Assembly (NCBI RefSeq): GCF_010093345.1
Contig: NZ_PDWT01000002.1
Location: 124,001-188,000, forward strand
Length of the DNA stretch: 64,000 nt
Reading direction: 5' to 3'
Source: Pseudoxanthomonas yeongjuensis
Lineage (GTDB): Bacteria > Pseudomonadota > Gammaproteobacteria > Xanthomonadales > Xanthomonadaceae
Shown here: piece by piece, positions 24,836-34,532 of the stretch
Numbering within the stretch: the first letter of the stretch is position 1
Layout of the letters: each line of letters begins with the position of its first letter
Position numbers and translations under genes: made by a program
Notes under the pieces: generated by a model
What the model saw: the letters and a program-made list of their open reading frames with translations, nothing else
The model's database searches: none
What the model was told of the DNA's origin: nothing

Positions 24836-25576
24836 TCAACCGGCGAGGGTGCGTCCGCCGTCCAGGTGGATGACCTGACCGGTGGTGTAGGTCGCGTCGC
24901 GCAACAGCCAGCGCACGGCTTCGGCGATCTCGGCGGGGGCGCCGGTCCGGGCCAGCGGCGTGCGCGCCAGCATCGCCTGCTGCCTGGTGTCGCTGGTTTC
25001 GTTCTCGGCCCAGAGAATCGCGCCGGGGGCGATCGCATTCACGCGCACGTCGGGCGCCAATTCCAGCGCCAGCGACCGGGTCGCCATCACCAGCGCGGCC
25101 TTGGCCATGCAATAGACCGAGTGGTCGCGCAGCGGGCGCTCGGCGTAGATATCGACCAGGTTGACGATCGCGCCTTGCGATGCCTTCAGGTGCGGCGCCG
25201 CGGCCTGGGCCAGGAAGAACGGCGCGCGCGCGTTGGAAGCGAATAGCGCGTCCCATTGCGCGGGAGTCGCCGTGCCCAGCGGCGTCGGCTGGAAGGTGGA
25301 GGCGTTGTTGACCAGCGCATCCAGTCGGCCGAAGCGGCCGACCGCCTTGGCCACCAGCTCCGGCAGGCGGTCGAATTCGGACAGGTCGGCCCGCAAGGTC
25401 AGCACGCTGTCGGCGCGGGTCGCTTCCAACTCGGCCGCAAGCGCCTGCATTTCCGTGGCCGAGCCACGATAGTGCAGGACCAGGTCGTAGCCTTCGGCAT
25501 GCAGTCGCCGTGCGATCGCGGCGCCGATGCGGCGGGCGCTACCGGTGATCAGGGCAACGGGGGCCGGTGCGGGCAT
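24836..25576 (-). CDS. Pteridine reductase (short-chain dehydrogenase)
   Basis: A 246-residue SDR enzyme that should reduce dihydrobiopterin or dihydrofolate-type pterins with NADPH. The cofactor motif is TGSARRIG, where the arginine instead of a glycine (TGxxxRxG) marks the PTR1/FolM group. Other motifs are LVNNAST, YCMAK (catalytic Tyr and Lys) and PGAILWAENE. Its position next to folB-folK on the opposite strand supports a pterin substrate. The start MPAPAPVALITG is the first in-frame ATG before the nucleotide fold; the longer open frame upstream runs into the divergent methyltransferase gene. Confidence 0.88.
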   Translation of the reverse strand: MPAPAPVALITGSARRIGAAIARRLHAEGYDLVLHYRGSATEMQALAAELEATRADSVLTLRADLSEFDRLPELVAKAVGRFGRLDALVNNASTFQPTPLGTATPAQWDALFASNARAPFFLAQAAAPHLKASQGAIVNLVDIYAERPLRDHSVYCMAKAALVMATRSLALELAPDVRVNAIAPGAILWAENETSDTRQQAMLARTPLARTGAPAEIAEAVRWLLRDATYTTGQVIHLDGGRTLAG

Positions 25577-25743
25577 GGAATACCTTGGATTCTGGAGTCG
25601 GCGCATTGTGTCCCCAATCCGGCGCCCAGCGCGAATGCGCGATCGCTCCCGCAGCCGCACAACTGGCCGTGGCCACTCGCGATGCGCCAAGCCATGCGCT
25701 GCCGTCGCGTAAGATGACGGCCTGTTTCCCGTGTTCTTCAACG

Positions 25744-26925
25744 ATGTCCGAGCTGCCCGCGCCCGATCCCGATGCACGACGCCACAGCGAGGCACTCGCT
25801 GCGTTGATCCGCGCCGAAATCTCCGCTTCCGGCGGCAACCTCCCGTTCTCGCGCTTCATGGAGCGCTGCCTGTACGCGCCCGGCCTGGGTTATTACAGCG
25901 CCGGCAGCACCAAGTTCGGCGCTGCCGGGGATTTCGTCACTGCGCCGGAACTGGGCCCGTTGTTCGCAAGCTGCGTGGCCGAAGCGGTGGCGCCGGTGTT
26001 GCGGCAACTGGGGCCGGAAGCGGAGTTCGTCGAGATCGGCGGCGGCAGCGGCGCCTTCGCCGAGACCGTGCTCAAACGCCTGCTCGCGCTGGATGCGATG
26101 CCGGCGCGCTACGCGATCCTGGAACCCAGCGCGGATCTGCGCGAACGCCAGCGCGAGCGCCTCGGCCGCAGCCTGATTCCACCGGTCTTCGATCGCATCG
26201 AATGGCTCGATGGTCCGCCCGAGGCCCGATGGAACGGCGTGCTGTTCGCCAACGAGGTGATCGATGCCCTGCCTACGCCGCGCTTCACCTTGCGCGAGGG
26301 CGAAGTGTTCGAGGAAAACGTGGCGCTGGATGGCGACGGGCGTTTCGTGCGCAGCGACCGGCCCGCCGATGCCTTGCTCGCGGCCGCGGTGCGCCATGTC
26401 GAACGTTACCTGGGCGCGTCCTTCGCCGATGGCTATCGCTCCGAGTTGCTGCCGCAACTGCCGTACTGGCTGCAGGCGGTGATGGGCGGGTTGCAGGCCG
26501 GAGCGATGCTGTTCGTCGACTACGGTTATCCACGGCGCGAGTTCTACCTGCCGCAGCGCGACCAGGGCACGCTGCGCGCGTTCTATCGCCACCACATCCA
26601 TAACGATGCGTTCCTGTGGCCCGGCCTGCAGGATCTCACTGCCTCCGTGGATTTCACCGCGCTGGCCGAAGCCGGCACGCATGCGGGCTTCGAGCTGGAG
26701 GGCTACTGCACCCAGGCCAGTTTCCTGCTCGGCAACGGCCTGCCGGAATTGCTGGAAGAAGCGGAAACTCGCGCCGATGAAGCCCGCATGCAGCGCTTGC
26801 GCAACCAAGCAAAGCAGCTGACGTTGCCCAGCGAGATGGGCGAACGCTTCCAGGTGATGGGCTTCTCGCGCCAAGTGGAATTCGGCACCGCATTCCTGTC
26901 TGGCGATCTGATGTGGCGACTGTAG
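25744..26925 (+). CDS. MidA/NDUFAF7-like SAM-dependent methyltransferase
   Basis: A 393-residue class I methyltransferase of the DUF185 family. Motif I is FVEIGGGSGAFAETVLKRL. The family markers FSRFMERCLYAPGLGYYSAG, GDFVTAPELGPLFA, LFANEVIDALPTPRF and FVDYGYPRREFYLPQRDQGTLRAFYRHH are all present. The mitochondrial member NDUFAF7 methylates an arginine of complex I; the bacterial role is less clear. The start MSELPAPDPDAR is at 25744. Its end overlaps the VanZ-like gene by 13 bases. Confidence 0.92.
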   Translation: MSELPAPDPDARRHSEALAALIRAEISASGGNLPFSRFMERCLYAPGLGYYSAGSTKFGAAGDFVTAPELGPLFASCVAEAVAPVLRQLGPEAEFVEIGGGSGAFAETVLKRLLALDAMPARYAILEPSADLRERQRERLGRSLIPPVFDRIEWLDGPPEARWNGVLFANEVIDALPTPRFTLREGEVFEENVALDGDGRFVRSDRPADALLAAAVRHVERYLGASFADGYRSELLPQLPYWLQAVMGGLQAGAMLFVDYGYPRREFYLPQRDQGTLRAFYRHHIHNDAFLWPGLQDLTASVDFTALAEAGTHAGFELEGYCTQASFLLGNGLPELLEEAETRADEARMQRLRNQAKQLTLPSEMGERFQVMGFSRQVEFGTAFLSGDLMWRL

Positions 26926-27326
26926 TGCTGAAGCCGTTGCGACGTCCGTGGATATGGCTTGGCCTGTGGTTGCTGGCCATTGCCGTGGTGATCGGCACGT
27001 GCCTGATGCCGGGTGCGGATCTGCCGCCGATGCCGCGCAACATCGACAAGATCGAGCATGCGCTCGCGTTCTTCGTACTGGCCGCCAGCGCAGTGCAGTT
27101 GTTCAGCCCGGGCCGGGCGCTGCTGGGCGCGGCCGCGGGACTGGTGCTGCTGGGCGTGGGCATCGAGTTCGCGCAGGCCGCATTCACCGCAGACCGCAGC
27201 GGCGATCCGATGGATGCGCTGGCCGATACGATCGGCGTGCTGCTCGGCCTTGCGACCCTGGCGACCCCATGGTGTGATGCGCTGCTGCGGATGCAGAGCC
27301 GCTCGGCCGTTAATTCCCGTACCTGA
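26913..27326 (+). CDS. VanZ-like membrane protein
   Basis: A 137-residue protein with four membrane segments. It has the VanZ-family signature: VIGTCLMPGADLPPMPRNIDKIEHALAFFVLA, then GVGIEFAQAAFTADRSGDPMDALADTIGVLLG. VanZ itself gives low teicoplanin resistance in enterococci, but short stand-alone homologues like this have no settled function. The ATG overlaps the end of the MidA gene; a GTG a few codons downstream is an alternative that would avoid most of the overlap. Confidence 0.85.
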   Translation: MATVVLKPLRRPWIWLGLWLLAIAVVIGTCLMPGADLPPMPRNIDKIEHALAFFVLAASAVQLFSPGRALLGAAAGLVLLGVGIEFAQAAFTADRSGDPMDALADTIGVLLGLATLATPWCDALLRMQSRSAVNSRT

Positions 27327-27378
27327 TGCGCACATCGCATCCGGGCACATCCTTCGACTCCGTCTGACAGGTATCAAC

Positions 27379-29208
27379 ATGCAAGGCGACACTCCGGCCG
27401 CGAGCTATACGCAGGCTTTCGATGCTTACCGGCAACACGACCTGCATGGCGCGCTGCTGCTGCTGGGCCCGCTGCTCAAAGCCGATCCAGGGCATGCCGA
27501 TGGCTGGAACCTGTGCGGTGTGATCTACACCATCGAGCGCGATTTCAATTCGGCCATCGCCTGCTTCGGGCGCGCGGTCGCCGCGGGCGCAGGTGCGGGA
27601 ACGCTGGTGAATCTCGGCTTCGCGCACCAGAAGCTGGAGCAATACGACCTGGCCGGGCGAGCCTATAAACAGGCCTTGCGGCAGGAGCCTTCGCTCGCCA
27701 TCGCCTGGCAGAAGCTGGGCGGCCTGGAGGAAATCGAAGACCGGCCCGAACGCGCGCTGGATTGCTATCGTAGGGCGGCGCAGCTCGATCCCGCGGACTT
27801 GAAGAGCCTCGGCGATGGGCTGTTTCTGCGCCGGCACCTGGCCGACTGGTCGGGCGATGGCGGGCCGACGCCGGACGCGCTGCTGGCGGCATACGCCAGC
27901 GCTTCGCGCAGCGATTTTCCGCCGCTGTTGCTGCTGGCGCTGCCCGAGGCGGGTGCGGACGCGCAGAAGGACGCAGCCAGGAAATTCGCCCAATCGCAGT
28001 GGGCCGCCGCGCTTGCGTCGCCGCCGCTGGCACCGGCGGCCGCCGCGCTGGAAGGGCGCAGGTTGCGCATCGGCTATCTTTCGTCGGACTTCCGTGATCA
28101 TGCGGTGTCCTACCTGGCGTTGGAGGCCATCGCAGCGCACGATCGCGATTCGGTCGAAGTCTTCCTGTATGCGCATGGACAGGTCGCAGCCCTGGACGAA
28201 TGGCGGCAATCGGCCATCGCCGTGGCCGGGCATTTCGTGGATCTTGACGCGCTGGGCGATCGCGCCGCCGCCGAAAGGATAGCGGCCGACGGCATCGATG
28301 TGCTGGTCGACCTCAATGGTTACACCGGCAACGGGCGGCTGGGCATCGTCGCCCTGCGCCCTGCGCCGGTGGTCGCTTCGTGGCTTGGCTATATAGGCAC
28401 GCTCGGCGAGCCGCGACTGGCCGATTACGTGATCGGCGATGCAGTCGCCACGCCGGCGGAAATCGCCGGACAGTTCAGCGAGTCGATCGCCTCGATGCCG
28501 CGTTGTTTCCAGCCTGGCGGCAAGCTCGAGTCGTTGCCGCCGCCGCCCTCGCGAACCAGCCAGGGCCTGCCGGAACACGGACTGGTGTTCTGCAGCTTCA
28601 ACCAGACCTTCAAGCTGCATCCCGCGCTCTGGGACGACTGGTGCGAGATCCTGCGCCAGGTGCCCGACAGCGTCCTGTGGCTGGCGCCGCCGCGCAACGA
28701 GGCCGGCCAGCGCAACCTGCGTGCGGAAAGCGAACGCCGCGGGGTGGACCCCGCGCGACTGATCTTCGCCACGCAGCAACCACGCGCAGCGCACCTGGCC
28801 AGGCTGGCTCTCGCCGACGTGGCGCTGGATACCTACCCCTACAATTCCGGGGCCACGGCGAGCGATGCATTGCGCGCAGGCGTGCCGTTGCTGGCTTTCC
28901 CTGGCGATACGTTCGTCGGCCGGATGGCGGCGAGCCTGCTGTCCGTCGCCGGACTGCCCGAATGCATCGCCCGCGACCGCCACGATTACGTGGCGCTTGC
29001 CATCCGCATGGGAACCGAAGCATCGCTGCGCGAACGCACGCGCCAACGGCTGCGGGAGAACCTGCCCCACTCCGCGCTGTTCAAGCCGCAGGTTTTCGCC
29101 CATGACCTGGAGCGCTTATACCGGGCCATGCATGCGCAGAAACTCGCGGGCGCGCGCGGACCGGTACAGCTCCCGACGAGCGGCGCGTCCGCAAGGCCGG
29201 GCGCCTGA
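27379..29208 (+). CDS. TPR / O-GlcNAc-transferase-like glycosyltransferase (GT41 type)
   Basis: A 609-residue protein in two parts. Residues about 1-145 hold roughly four TPR repeats, for example GWNLCGVIYTIERDFNSAIACFGRAVA and AWQKLGGLEEIEDRPERALDCYRRAAQ. From about 225 on lies an OGT-like catalytic region: RIGYLSSDFRDHAV, LVDLNGYTGNGRLGI, VASWLGYIGTLG, then the donor-binding lobe with K412 (FNQTFKLHPALWDDWCEIL, matching the catalytic lysine region of eukaryotic OGT) and ALDTYPYNSGATASDALRAGVPLLAFPG. Xanthomonas campestris has a structurally known OGT homologue of similar size. The acceptor and the sugar are unknown. It is convergent with the hexosaminidase at the edge of the GlcNAc cluster. 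Confidence 0.88.
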   Translation: MQGDTPAASYTQAFDAYRQHDLHGALLLLGPLLKADPGHADGWNLCGVIYTIERDFNSAIACFGRAVAAGAGAGTLVNLGFAHQKLEQYDLAGRAYKQALRQEPSLAIAWQKLGGLEEIEDRPERALDCYRRAAQLDPADLKSLGDGLFLRRHLADWSGDGGPTPDALLAAYASASRSDFPPLLLLALPEAGADAQKDAARKFAQSQWAAALASPPLAPAAAALEGRRLRIGYLSSDFRDHAVSYLALEAIAAHDRDSVEVFLYAHGQVAALDEWRQSAIAVAGHFVDLDALGDRAAAERIAADGIDVLVDLNGYTGNGRLGIVALRPAPVVASWLGYIGTLGEPRLADYVIGDAVATPAEIAGQFSESIASMPRCFQPGGKLESLPPPPSRTSQGLPEHGLVFCSFNQTFKLHPALWDDWCEILRQVPDSVLWLAPPRNEAGQRNLRAESERRGVDPARLIFATQQPRAAHLARLALADVALDTYPYNSGATASDALRAGVPLLAFPGDTFVGRMAASLLSVAGLPECIARDRHDYVALAIRMGTEASLRERTRQRLRENLPHSALFKPQVFAHDLERLYRAMHAQKLAGARGPVQLPTSGASARPGA

Positions 29209-29226
29209 CAGGACGCCATCCTCGGC

Positions 29227-31536
29227 TTACCGGCCCAGGGTCGCCCGGTCCAGCACCCACATCGCCGGGCGGGTGTCGCCGGTGAAGTAGATGCACAGAT
29301 CCTGCGGACCGCTGGTGGGCTTCAGTTCCGTTCTGAGATCGACGAAACCGTCCGCAGCGGTTGCCGCGGGCATCGGAACCGTCGCCAGGACCGGGCCCTC
29401 GCAACCGGCCCGGATTTCAAGTTCGCCATGCACCGACTTCGCGGGCTTGAACTTGCGATGCGATTCGTCGTGCGCCAGCTGGAAGTAGTACGGCATGCGT
29501 CCGGCGCGGACCGTGATCGAGGCGATGCCGTCCAGGTCCGCGGCCTTCCATTCCCAGCACGGGTTGAAGATGTCGGCATTGAAGATCGCGCGTTCGCCCT
29601 CGGCCGGGCCGTCGTCTTCGAGGCGCAGCATCAGCGCGCCGGTGCACATCGCCAGTTCCTCGTCGCTGCGGGTCAGCAGCGATGCGGCATCGATCGTGCG
29701 CAGCGTCGGCGTCGCCAATGCCTGACCGTCGACGAATACCGTTGCGCGCAATTCCGCCGGCAGCTTCAGCTCGAAGGGCGCCGAGTATTGCTTCGATGCC
29801 GCGGTCGGATCGCTGCCATCGGTGGTATAGCGCATGTCCGCATAGCCAAGCTGGTTGGACAGGCTGACCTGGACCGTGCCCTGCTTGCGGTCCTCGATCA
29901 ACGCGCTGCGCACCTCGAACGGCGTCTGCGCGTAGGCGATGTCCATTGCCCGATAGCGCTGCAGTTGCGCGGGTAGCCGTGCGACGAACCCTTCCCAGTC
30001 CTTCTTGTCCTGTGGCGACCAGGCGGTCTCCGCCAGTGCGGCGATGCGCGGGAAGATCGCGTGCTCGACCCGGGCGAAGCTGCGCATGTGTTCGGTCCAC
30101 ACGTTGGCCTGCAGGCCGAGGATATGCGCGCGCTTGTCCGCGGCCAGCGCCGCGGGTACCGGTTCGAACGCATAGACCTGCTCGAGGGTGATGGTGGCCG
30201 GACGCCCGGGTGGCTCGTTGGGCGAATCGGTCTGCAGGTAGTCCAGGTACAGCTTGTCGGAGGGCGACATCACCACGTCGTGGCCCTGGTTGGCCGCGAC
30301 GATGCCGCCTTCGATGCCGCGCCACGACATTACCGTGGCTTCCTCCGGCAGACCGCCTTCCAGAATCTCGTCCCAGCCGATCAGGCGCTTGTGATGGGCG
30401 ACCAGGAATTTCTCCAGGCGCTTGACTAGGTAGCTCTGCATTCCGGCTTCGTCCTTCACGCCGAGTTCCTTGATGCGCTCCTGCACCCGCGCCGAAGCCT
30501 TCCACTGGTCCTTGACCGCTTCGTCGCCGCCGACATGCACGTAGGTGCCGGGGAACAGTTCGACCACTTCCGCCAGCACGTTTTCCAGGAACTGGAAGGT
30601 GCTCTCCTCGACGTTGAACAGGGTGGTATTGACGCCCCATTCGTTGAGTACATGGACTTGCTTGCCGGTCACGCCGAGTTCCGGATACGCGGCCACCGCG
30701 GCCTGCGCGTGTCCGGGGGCATTGATCTCCGGAACGATGGTGATGTGGCGCTGCGCCGCATAGCGGACCACGTCGCGGATCTGGTCCTGGGTGTAGTAAC
30801 CGCAATACGGACGCGGCTTCCCGTCGTTGCCCACGCCGCCGTCGCCGGCGGGGATGCGGCAACCGCCGACCGCGGCCAGCTTCGGGTAGCGCTTGATCTC
30901 GATGCGCCAGCCCTGGTCGTCGGTCAGGTGCCAGTGGAAGGTGTTGAGCTTGTGCAGCGCCATGGCATCGAGCAGTTGCTTGATTTCATCCACGGTCTGG
31001 AAATGGCGCGCGGAATCCAGCATCAATCCGCGCCAGGCGAAACGCGGGGTGTCGTCGATATGCACGGCGGCAATGCTCAGGTCATTTTTCGCGTCCGTTG
31101 TCAGCAGCTGCCACAGCGTCACCGCGCCATAGAACAGGCCGCGAGGATCGCGTGCGGACACCACGATGCGCTGCGGATCGGCATCCAGCGTGTAACTTTC
31201 GGGATTCGCGCCTGCTGCCTCCGGATCGATGCGGAAGTCGATCGCGCCCTTGTGGTCGCCCCCTGCTTCCTGGACCTTCAATTGCAGTGCATGGGTCCGG
31301 GCGACGAGGCTCGCGAACTGATCCGCGGCGGCGCGCGCCTGGGGATCCAGCGCCCGGACCGGCGTGGTCGGGCCCACGAGGAAGTTGCCCGCATGCCGTT
31401 GCATCGAGGCAGGCGCGGGGATCAACGCAGGTTCCGCCAATGCCGTGTTGTTCGCTGCCATCGCACCGAGTGGAATCGCGGCCAGCGCTGCCAGCGCCAT
31501 CAATGCGGCACATCGCAAGCTATTGGAAACCGTCAT
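29227..31536 (-). CDS. Exported beta-N-acetylhexosaminidase (GH20)
   Basis: It releases terminal GlcNAc from chitooligosaccharides or glycans. The product has 769 residues with a Sec signal peptide (about 1-28, ending GAMA). Residues about 40-165 form the GH20 N-terminal domain, and the TIM barrel contains WRGLMLDSARHF, KLNTFHWHLTDDQGWRIEIKRYP, IVPEINAPGHAQA and the catalytic D338-E339 in HVGGDEAVKDQW. After the barrel comes a beta-rich tail with YTTDGSDPTAASKQY, like a chitobiase/Fn3-type domain. The start follows the signal peptide; upstream codons cross a terminator. It is the last gene of the minus-strand arm of the GlcNAc cluster. Confidence 0.94.
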   Translation of the reverse strand: MTVSNSLRCAALMALAALAAIPLGAMAANNTALAEPALIPAPASMQRHAGNFLVGPTTPVRALDPQARAAADQFASLVARTHALQLKVQEAGGDHKGAIDFRIDPEAAGANPESYTLDADPQRIVVSARDPRGLFYGAVTLWQLLTTDAKNDLSIAAVHIDDTPRFAWRGLMLDSARHFQTVDEIKQLLDAMALHKLNTFHWHLTDDQGWRIEIKRYPKLAAVGGCRIPAGDGGVGNDGKPRPYCGYYTQDQIRDVVRYAAQRHITIVPEINAPGHAQAAVAAYPELGVTGKQVHVLNEWGVNTTLFNVEESTFQFLENVLAEVVELFPGTYVHVGGDEAVKDQWKASARVQERIKELGVKDEAGMQSYLVKRLEKFLVAHHKRLIGWDEILEGGLPEEATVMSWRGIEGGIVAANQGHDVVMSPSDKLYLDYLQTDSPNEPPGRPATITLEQVYAFEPVPAALAADKRAHILGLQANVWTEHMRSFARVEHAIFPRIAALAETAWSPQDKKDWEGFVARLPAQLQRYRAMDIAYAQTPFEVRSALIEDRKQGTVQVSLSNQLGYADMRYTTDGSDPTAASKQYSAPFELKLPAELRATVFVDGQALATPTLRTIDAASLLTRSDEELAMCTGALMLRLEDDGPAEGERAIFNADIFNPCWEWKAADLDGIASITVRAGRMPYYFQLAHDESHRKFKPAKSVHGELEIRAGCEGPVLATVPMPAATAADGFVDLRTELKPTSGPQDLCIYFTGDTRPAMWVLDRATLGR

Positions 31537-31624
31537 CAGATCATCCTCGCAATATTGTCGATCCGGCCCGAGAGTAGTAGTGCCGCTCGGCATCTGGATC
31601 AAGCATTGGCAATCATCATCCCGC

Positions 31625-31656
31625 AAAAAAATCGGGCCCGGACAAGTCCAGGCCCG
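31625..31656 (-). terminator. Rho-independent terminator after the TonB-dependent receptor gene
   Basis: On the minus strand a stem of about 10 bp with one mismatch (CGGGCCTGGAC / GTCCGGGCCCG) is followed by a run of seven T. It lies between the receptor gene and the hexosaminidase gene, so the hexosaminidase either has its own promoter or depends on read-through. Confidence 0.8.
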
Positions 31657-31692
31657 TGAGGGAAAGCACATCAAGCGATAGTACGTTGCCGC

Positions 31693-34395
31693 TTAGAACT
31701 TGAAGCGGAAGTTCAGGTAGTACTGGCGGCCGTTGCTGTAGAACGAGGTCGGAATGGCCGCGCTCTGGTAGTACTTGATGGTCGGGTTGTTGAGGTTGAG
31801 ACCATCGAGGCTGATGCTCAGCCAGTCGGTGGCCTTGTAGTTCAACGAGGCCGACAGCGTGCCGAAGTCATCCTGGTAGTACGGGTTGGCGCCGGACAGG
31901 GCGATCAGGAACGACGAGCGACGGGTGTAGCTGACCCGCGCGCCGAAGGTGTCGTTCTCGAAGTAGGCGCCCACGTTGTAGGTGTCCTGCGAGTTGCCCT
32001 GCAGGTTGTTGCTGCCATCGGCCCAGGTATGCGAGCTGCTGCCATCGGAATAGGTGTAGTTGGCGTTGACCCCGAAGTGCTCGCCGATCGGCTGTTCGTA
32101 CGCCACCTCCAGGCCATGGACCTTGCCGTCGGCGTTGATCGGCACGGAGACCTGGTAGGCCTCCAGCTGGTGGGTCAGCTCGCTGAACAGCATCTGCGTT
32201 TCCACGCCGAAAGCGACGTAGTCCTTCAAGTCCATCGAGAAGGCGCCGAGCGACAACAGGCCGCGCGGCATGAAGTACCACTCCAGGTTGGCGTCGAAGT
32301 TGGTGGACAGCACCGGCTTCAGGTTCGGGTTGCCGCCGCCACCGGTACGGTTCAGGTCCGAACCCCAGCTCGAGGCGCCCAGTGCGGAGTAGTCCGGCAG
32401 GGTCTGGGTCTGCGAGGCGGCGAAGCGGAACAACAAATCGTCGGCCAGTTCGAACTTGAGGTTGGCGCTGGGCAGCACGCGGCTGTACTTGTTGTTGTAG
32501 TGACGGCGATCCCAGGCGCCGAACAGGCTGCTCACGTCGGGGCTGACGGTATCGGCGAAGTAGGTGTCGATGTCCTGGTCGACGTTGACGTAGCGTAGGC
32601 CGAAATTACCGCTCCAGCGATCGCCGACGAAGTTGGCCTGGACGTAGGCGGCGAAGTTCTTCTCGGCCACCTTCCATTCGCCGCCATAGTTGTGGCGGCC
32701 GGTCGGGCCGTCGTTGTCGGACAGCCAGGTCGAGTTGGCGAGGATCGCCTCCTGCAGCGCGCCCGGGGTGAAGTACCACAGGTTGCGCGGGAAATCGCCA
32801 CCGATGTCGCCGGCGAACCCGCTCGGGTACATGCCCGTGGCGCCATTCTGCAGCGCAGGCCAGATATCGCCCGGGCTGGCGCCTTCCGGCGAAAGGGCTT
32901 CACGGGTGTGGTCGGCATAGCGGGCGCCGAAGTCGATCGACGACAGGGTTCCACTGTTGAAGTACTGGCTGAAGTCGGCGGTGAACCAGTCCTCGTCGTC
33001 CTTGGCCGTCACTTCCTGGTTGCCCCAGGTACCGAAGCCGGTCACGCCAGCGGGAGAAATATCGCCGCCGACGGTCCAGTCCACCGGCGAGCCGGCGCCA
33101 TGGGTGTTCCAGCTGGCGCCGCCGCCCCTGGCCAGGGTCACTTCAGCGATGAACTGGCGCGGGGTCGAGCCTTCGCCGCTGGTGGTGCCGGCCTGGAACC
33201 TGGAGCTCAGGTTGTCGGTGATCTGCCAGTCCGCGTCGAGGGTGGTGTAGCTGCTCTTGGCCGAGGCTTCGCGGTAGATCATGTCGTACACCGCGTAGTC
33301 CGTACCGGCCACGCCGGCATACGTGGCATTCGTCAGCACGCCGTTCTCGACCACATAACCGGGGTCGGGCGCCTGGGACCGGGCGAAGTTGCCGCCCCAC
33401 AGCATGAAGTTGCGGTTGTAGTTGTTGGCCTTCATGTCCGAAGTGAAGTGGCTCAGGCCCAGGGTCAGGTCGTCGTTGGGCTTGAACTGGATGTCGACTA
33501 GGCCGCCCTTGCGGTCGCGGGTCTGTTCGAACAGGGTCGAACCCAGCAGGCCCGGGGCGTAGACGCCGACCAGGTCCGGGTTGCTGATGCCGGCCGCATC
33601 GGTGGCCCCGATCTGGAAGAACCCGCCCGGGACTTCCTGGGCCTCGCGGCGCAATTCGCGCTTCTGCTTGAACGCCTGGACCATCACGCCGAAGGTGCCG
33701 GCGTCGTTCTTGTAGTTGAACAGGCCCGACAACTGCGGGTCGGTGCTCTCGGCCTGGTCGGAACGGACCGCGCCGATCGAGGCTTCGGCGGTGATCTGGT
33801 CGGCGAACTGCAGTGGCCTGCGGGTGATGATGTTGACGGTACCGGTGGTGCCGCCATCCTGCAGCTTGGCCTGCGAGGACTTGTTCACTTCCACCGAGCT
33901 GACCAGCTCGGACGGCAGCAGGGTGTAGCTGACGCTGCGGCCGACGTTGCTGCCCTGGCTGAGCACGAACCAGTCGGCCGAGCCGACGCTGTGGCCGTTG
34001 ATCAGGGTCTGGGTCAGGCTGGGACTGGTGCCGCGCAGGCTGACGCGGTCGGCTTCGTCGAAGCCGCCTTCGTCGGCGCTGGAGGAGCTGATGTTCACGC
34101 CCGGCAGGCGCTGCAGGGTGTCGGCCACATTGTGGGCCGGCAGCTTGCCGACATCTTCGGCGGTGACCACTTCCACGCGGGCATCGGCGTTGCGCTTGGT
34201 GTCGAGCGACTTCTCCATGCTGCCGCGGATGCCGATCACGGTGACCGTGTCCAGGTCGGTGGCGTCCTGTTCCGCATTGCTGGCGGCTTGCGGTGCCGGT
34301 GCCGGTGCTGTTGCCGTTTCCTGCGCATGCAGTTGCGCAGCGAAGCTGAGGCTCGCCACGATCGCAGCCGAGAGGATTGATTGCTTGTAATTCAT
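31693..34395 (-). CDS. TonB-dependent receptor, probably for chitooligosaccharides/GlcNAc
   Basis: A 900-residue outer-membrane active transporter. A signal peptide (about 1-26, ending QLHA) is followed by a plug domain with the TonB-box-like DTVTVIGIRGSMEKS, EVVTAEDVGKLPAHNVADTLQRLPGVNI and VSLRGTSPSLTQTLINGHSVG. A long barrel then ends YYLNFRFKF with a C-terminal phenylalanine. The N-terminal style is that of the Caulobacter-type receptors used for sugar oligomers. Its place between a GH20 enzyme and a hexokinase-type gene suggests GlcNAc-containing ligands. The start MNYKQSILS is preceded by GGGGAAGAG at a good distance; two earlier ATGs overlap that site. Confidence 0.92.
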   Translation of the reverse strand: MNYKQSILSAAIVASLSFAAQLHAQETATAPAPAPQAASNAEQDATDLDTVTVIGIRGSMEKSLDTKRNADARVEVVTAEDVGKLPAHNVADTLQRLPGVNISSSSADEGGFDEADRVSLRGTSPSLTQTLINGHSVGSADWFVLSQGSNVGRSVSYTLLPSELVSSVEVNKSSQAKLQDGGTTGTVNIITRRPLQFADQITAEASIGAVRSDQAESTDPQLSGLFNYKNDAGTFGVMVQAFKQKRELRREAQEVPGGFFQIGATDAAGISNPDLVGVYAPGLLGSTLFEQTRDRKGGLVDIQFKPNDDLTLGLSHFTSDMKANNYNRNFMLWGGNFARSQAPDPGYVVENGVLTNATYAGVAGTDYAVYDMIYREASAKSSYTTLDADWQITDNLSSRFQAGTTSGEGSTPRQFIAEVTLARGGGASWNTHGAGSPVDWTVGGDISPAGVTGFGTWGNQEVTAKDDEDWFTADFSQYFNSGTLSSIDFGARYADHTREALSPEGASPGDIWPALQNGATGMYPSGFAGDIGGDFPRNLWYFTPGALQEAILANSTWLSDNDGPTGRHNYGGEWKVAEKNFAAYVQANFVGDRWSGNFGLRYVNVDQDIDTYFADTVSPDVSSLFGAWDRRHYNNKYSRVLPSANLKFELADDLLFRFAASQTQTLPDYSALGASSWGSDLNRTGGGGNPNLKPVLSTNFDANLEWYFMPRGLLSLGAFSMDLKDYVAFGVETQMLFSELTHQLEAYQVSVPINADGKVHGLEVAYEQPIGEHFGVNANYTYSDGSSSHTWADGSNNLQGNSQDTYNVGAYFENDTFGARVSYTRRSSFLIALSGANPYYQDDFGTLSASLNYKATDWLSISLDGLNLNNPTIKYYQSAAIPTSFYSNGRQYYLNFRFKF

Positions 34396-34532
34396 GATGC
34401 TCTTCCCCATCACTGGTTGAATTGAGGCAACGAAGACCGCTGCCGTGCCTGTAGCTTCTTGTTGCTGGATCGCGCCTGCCCTGGCGGTGTAAAGCCAGCA
34501 GGTGATCCGTGGTCGCTCCGACGACTTTTCTC

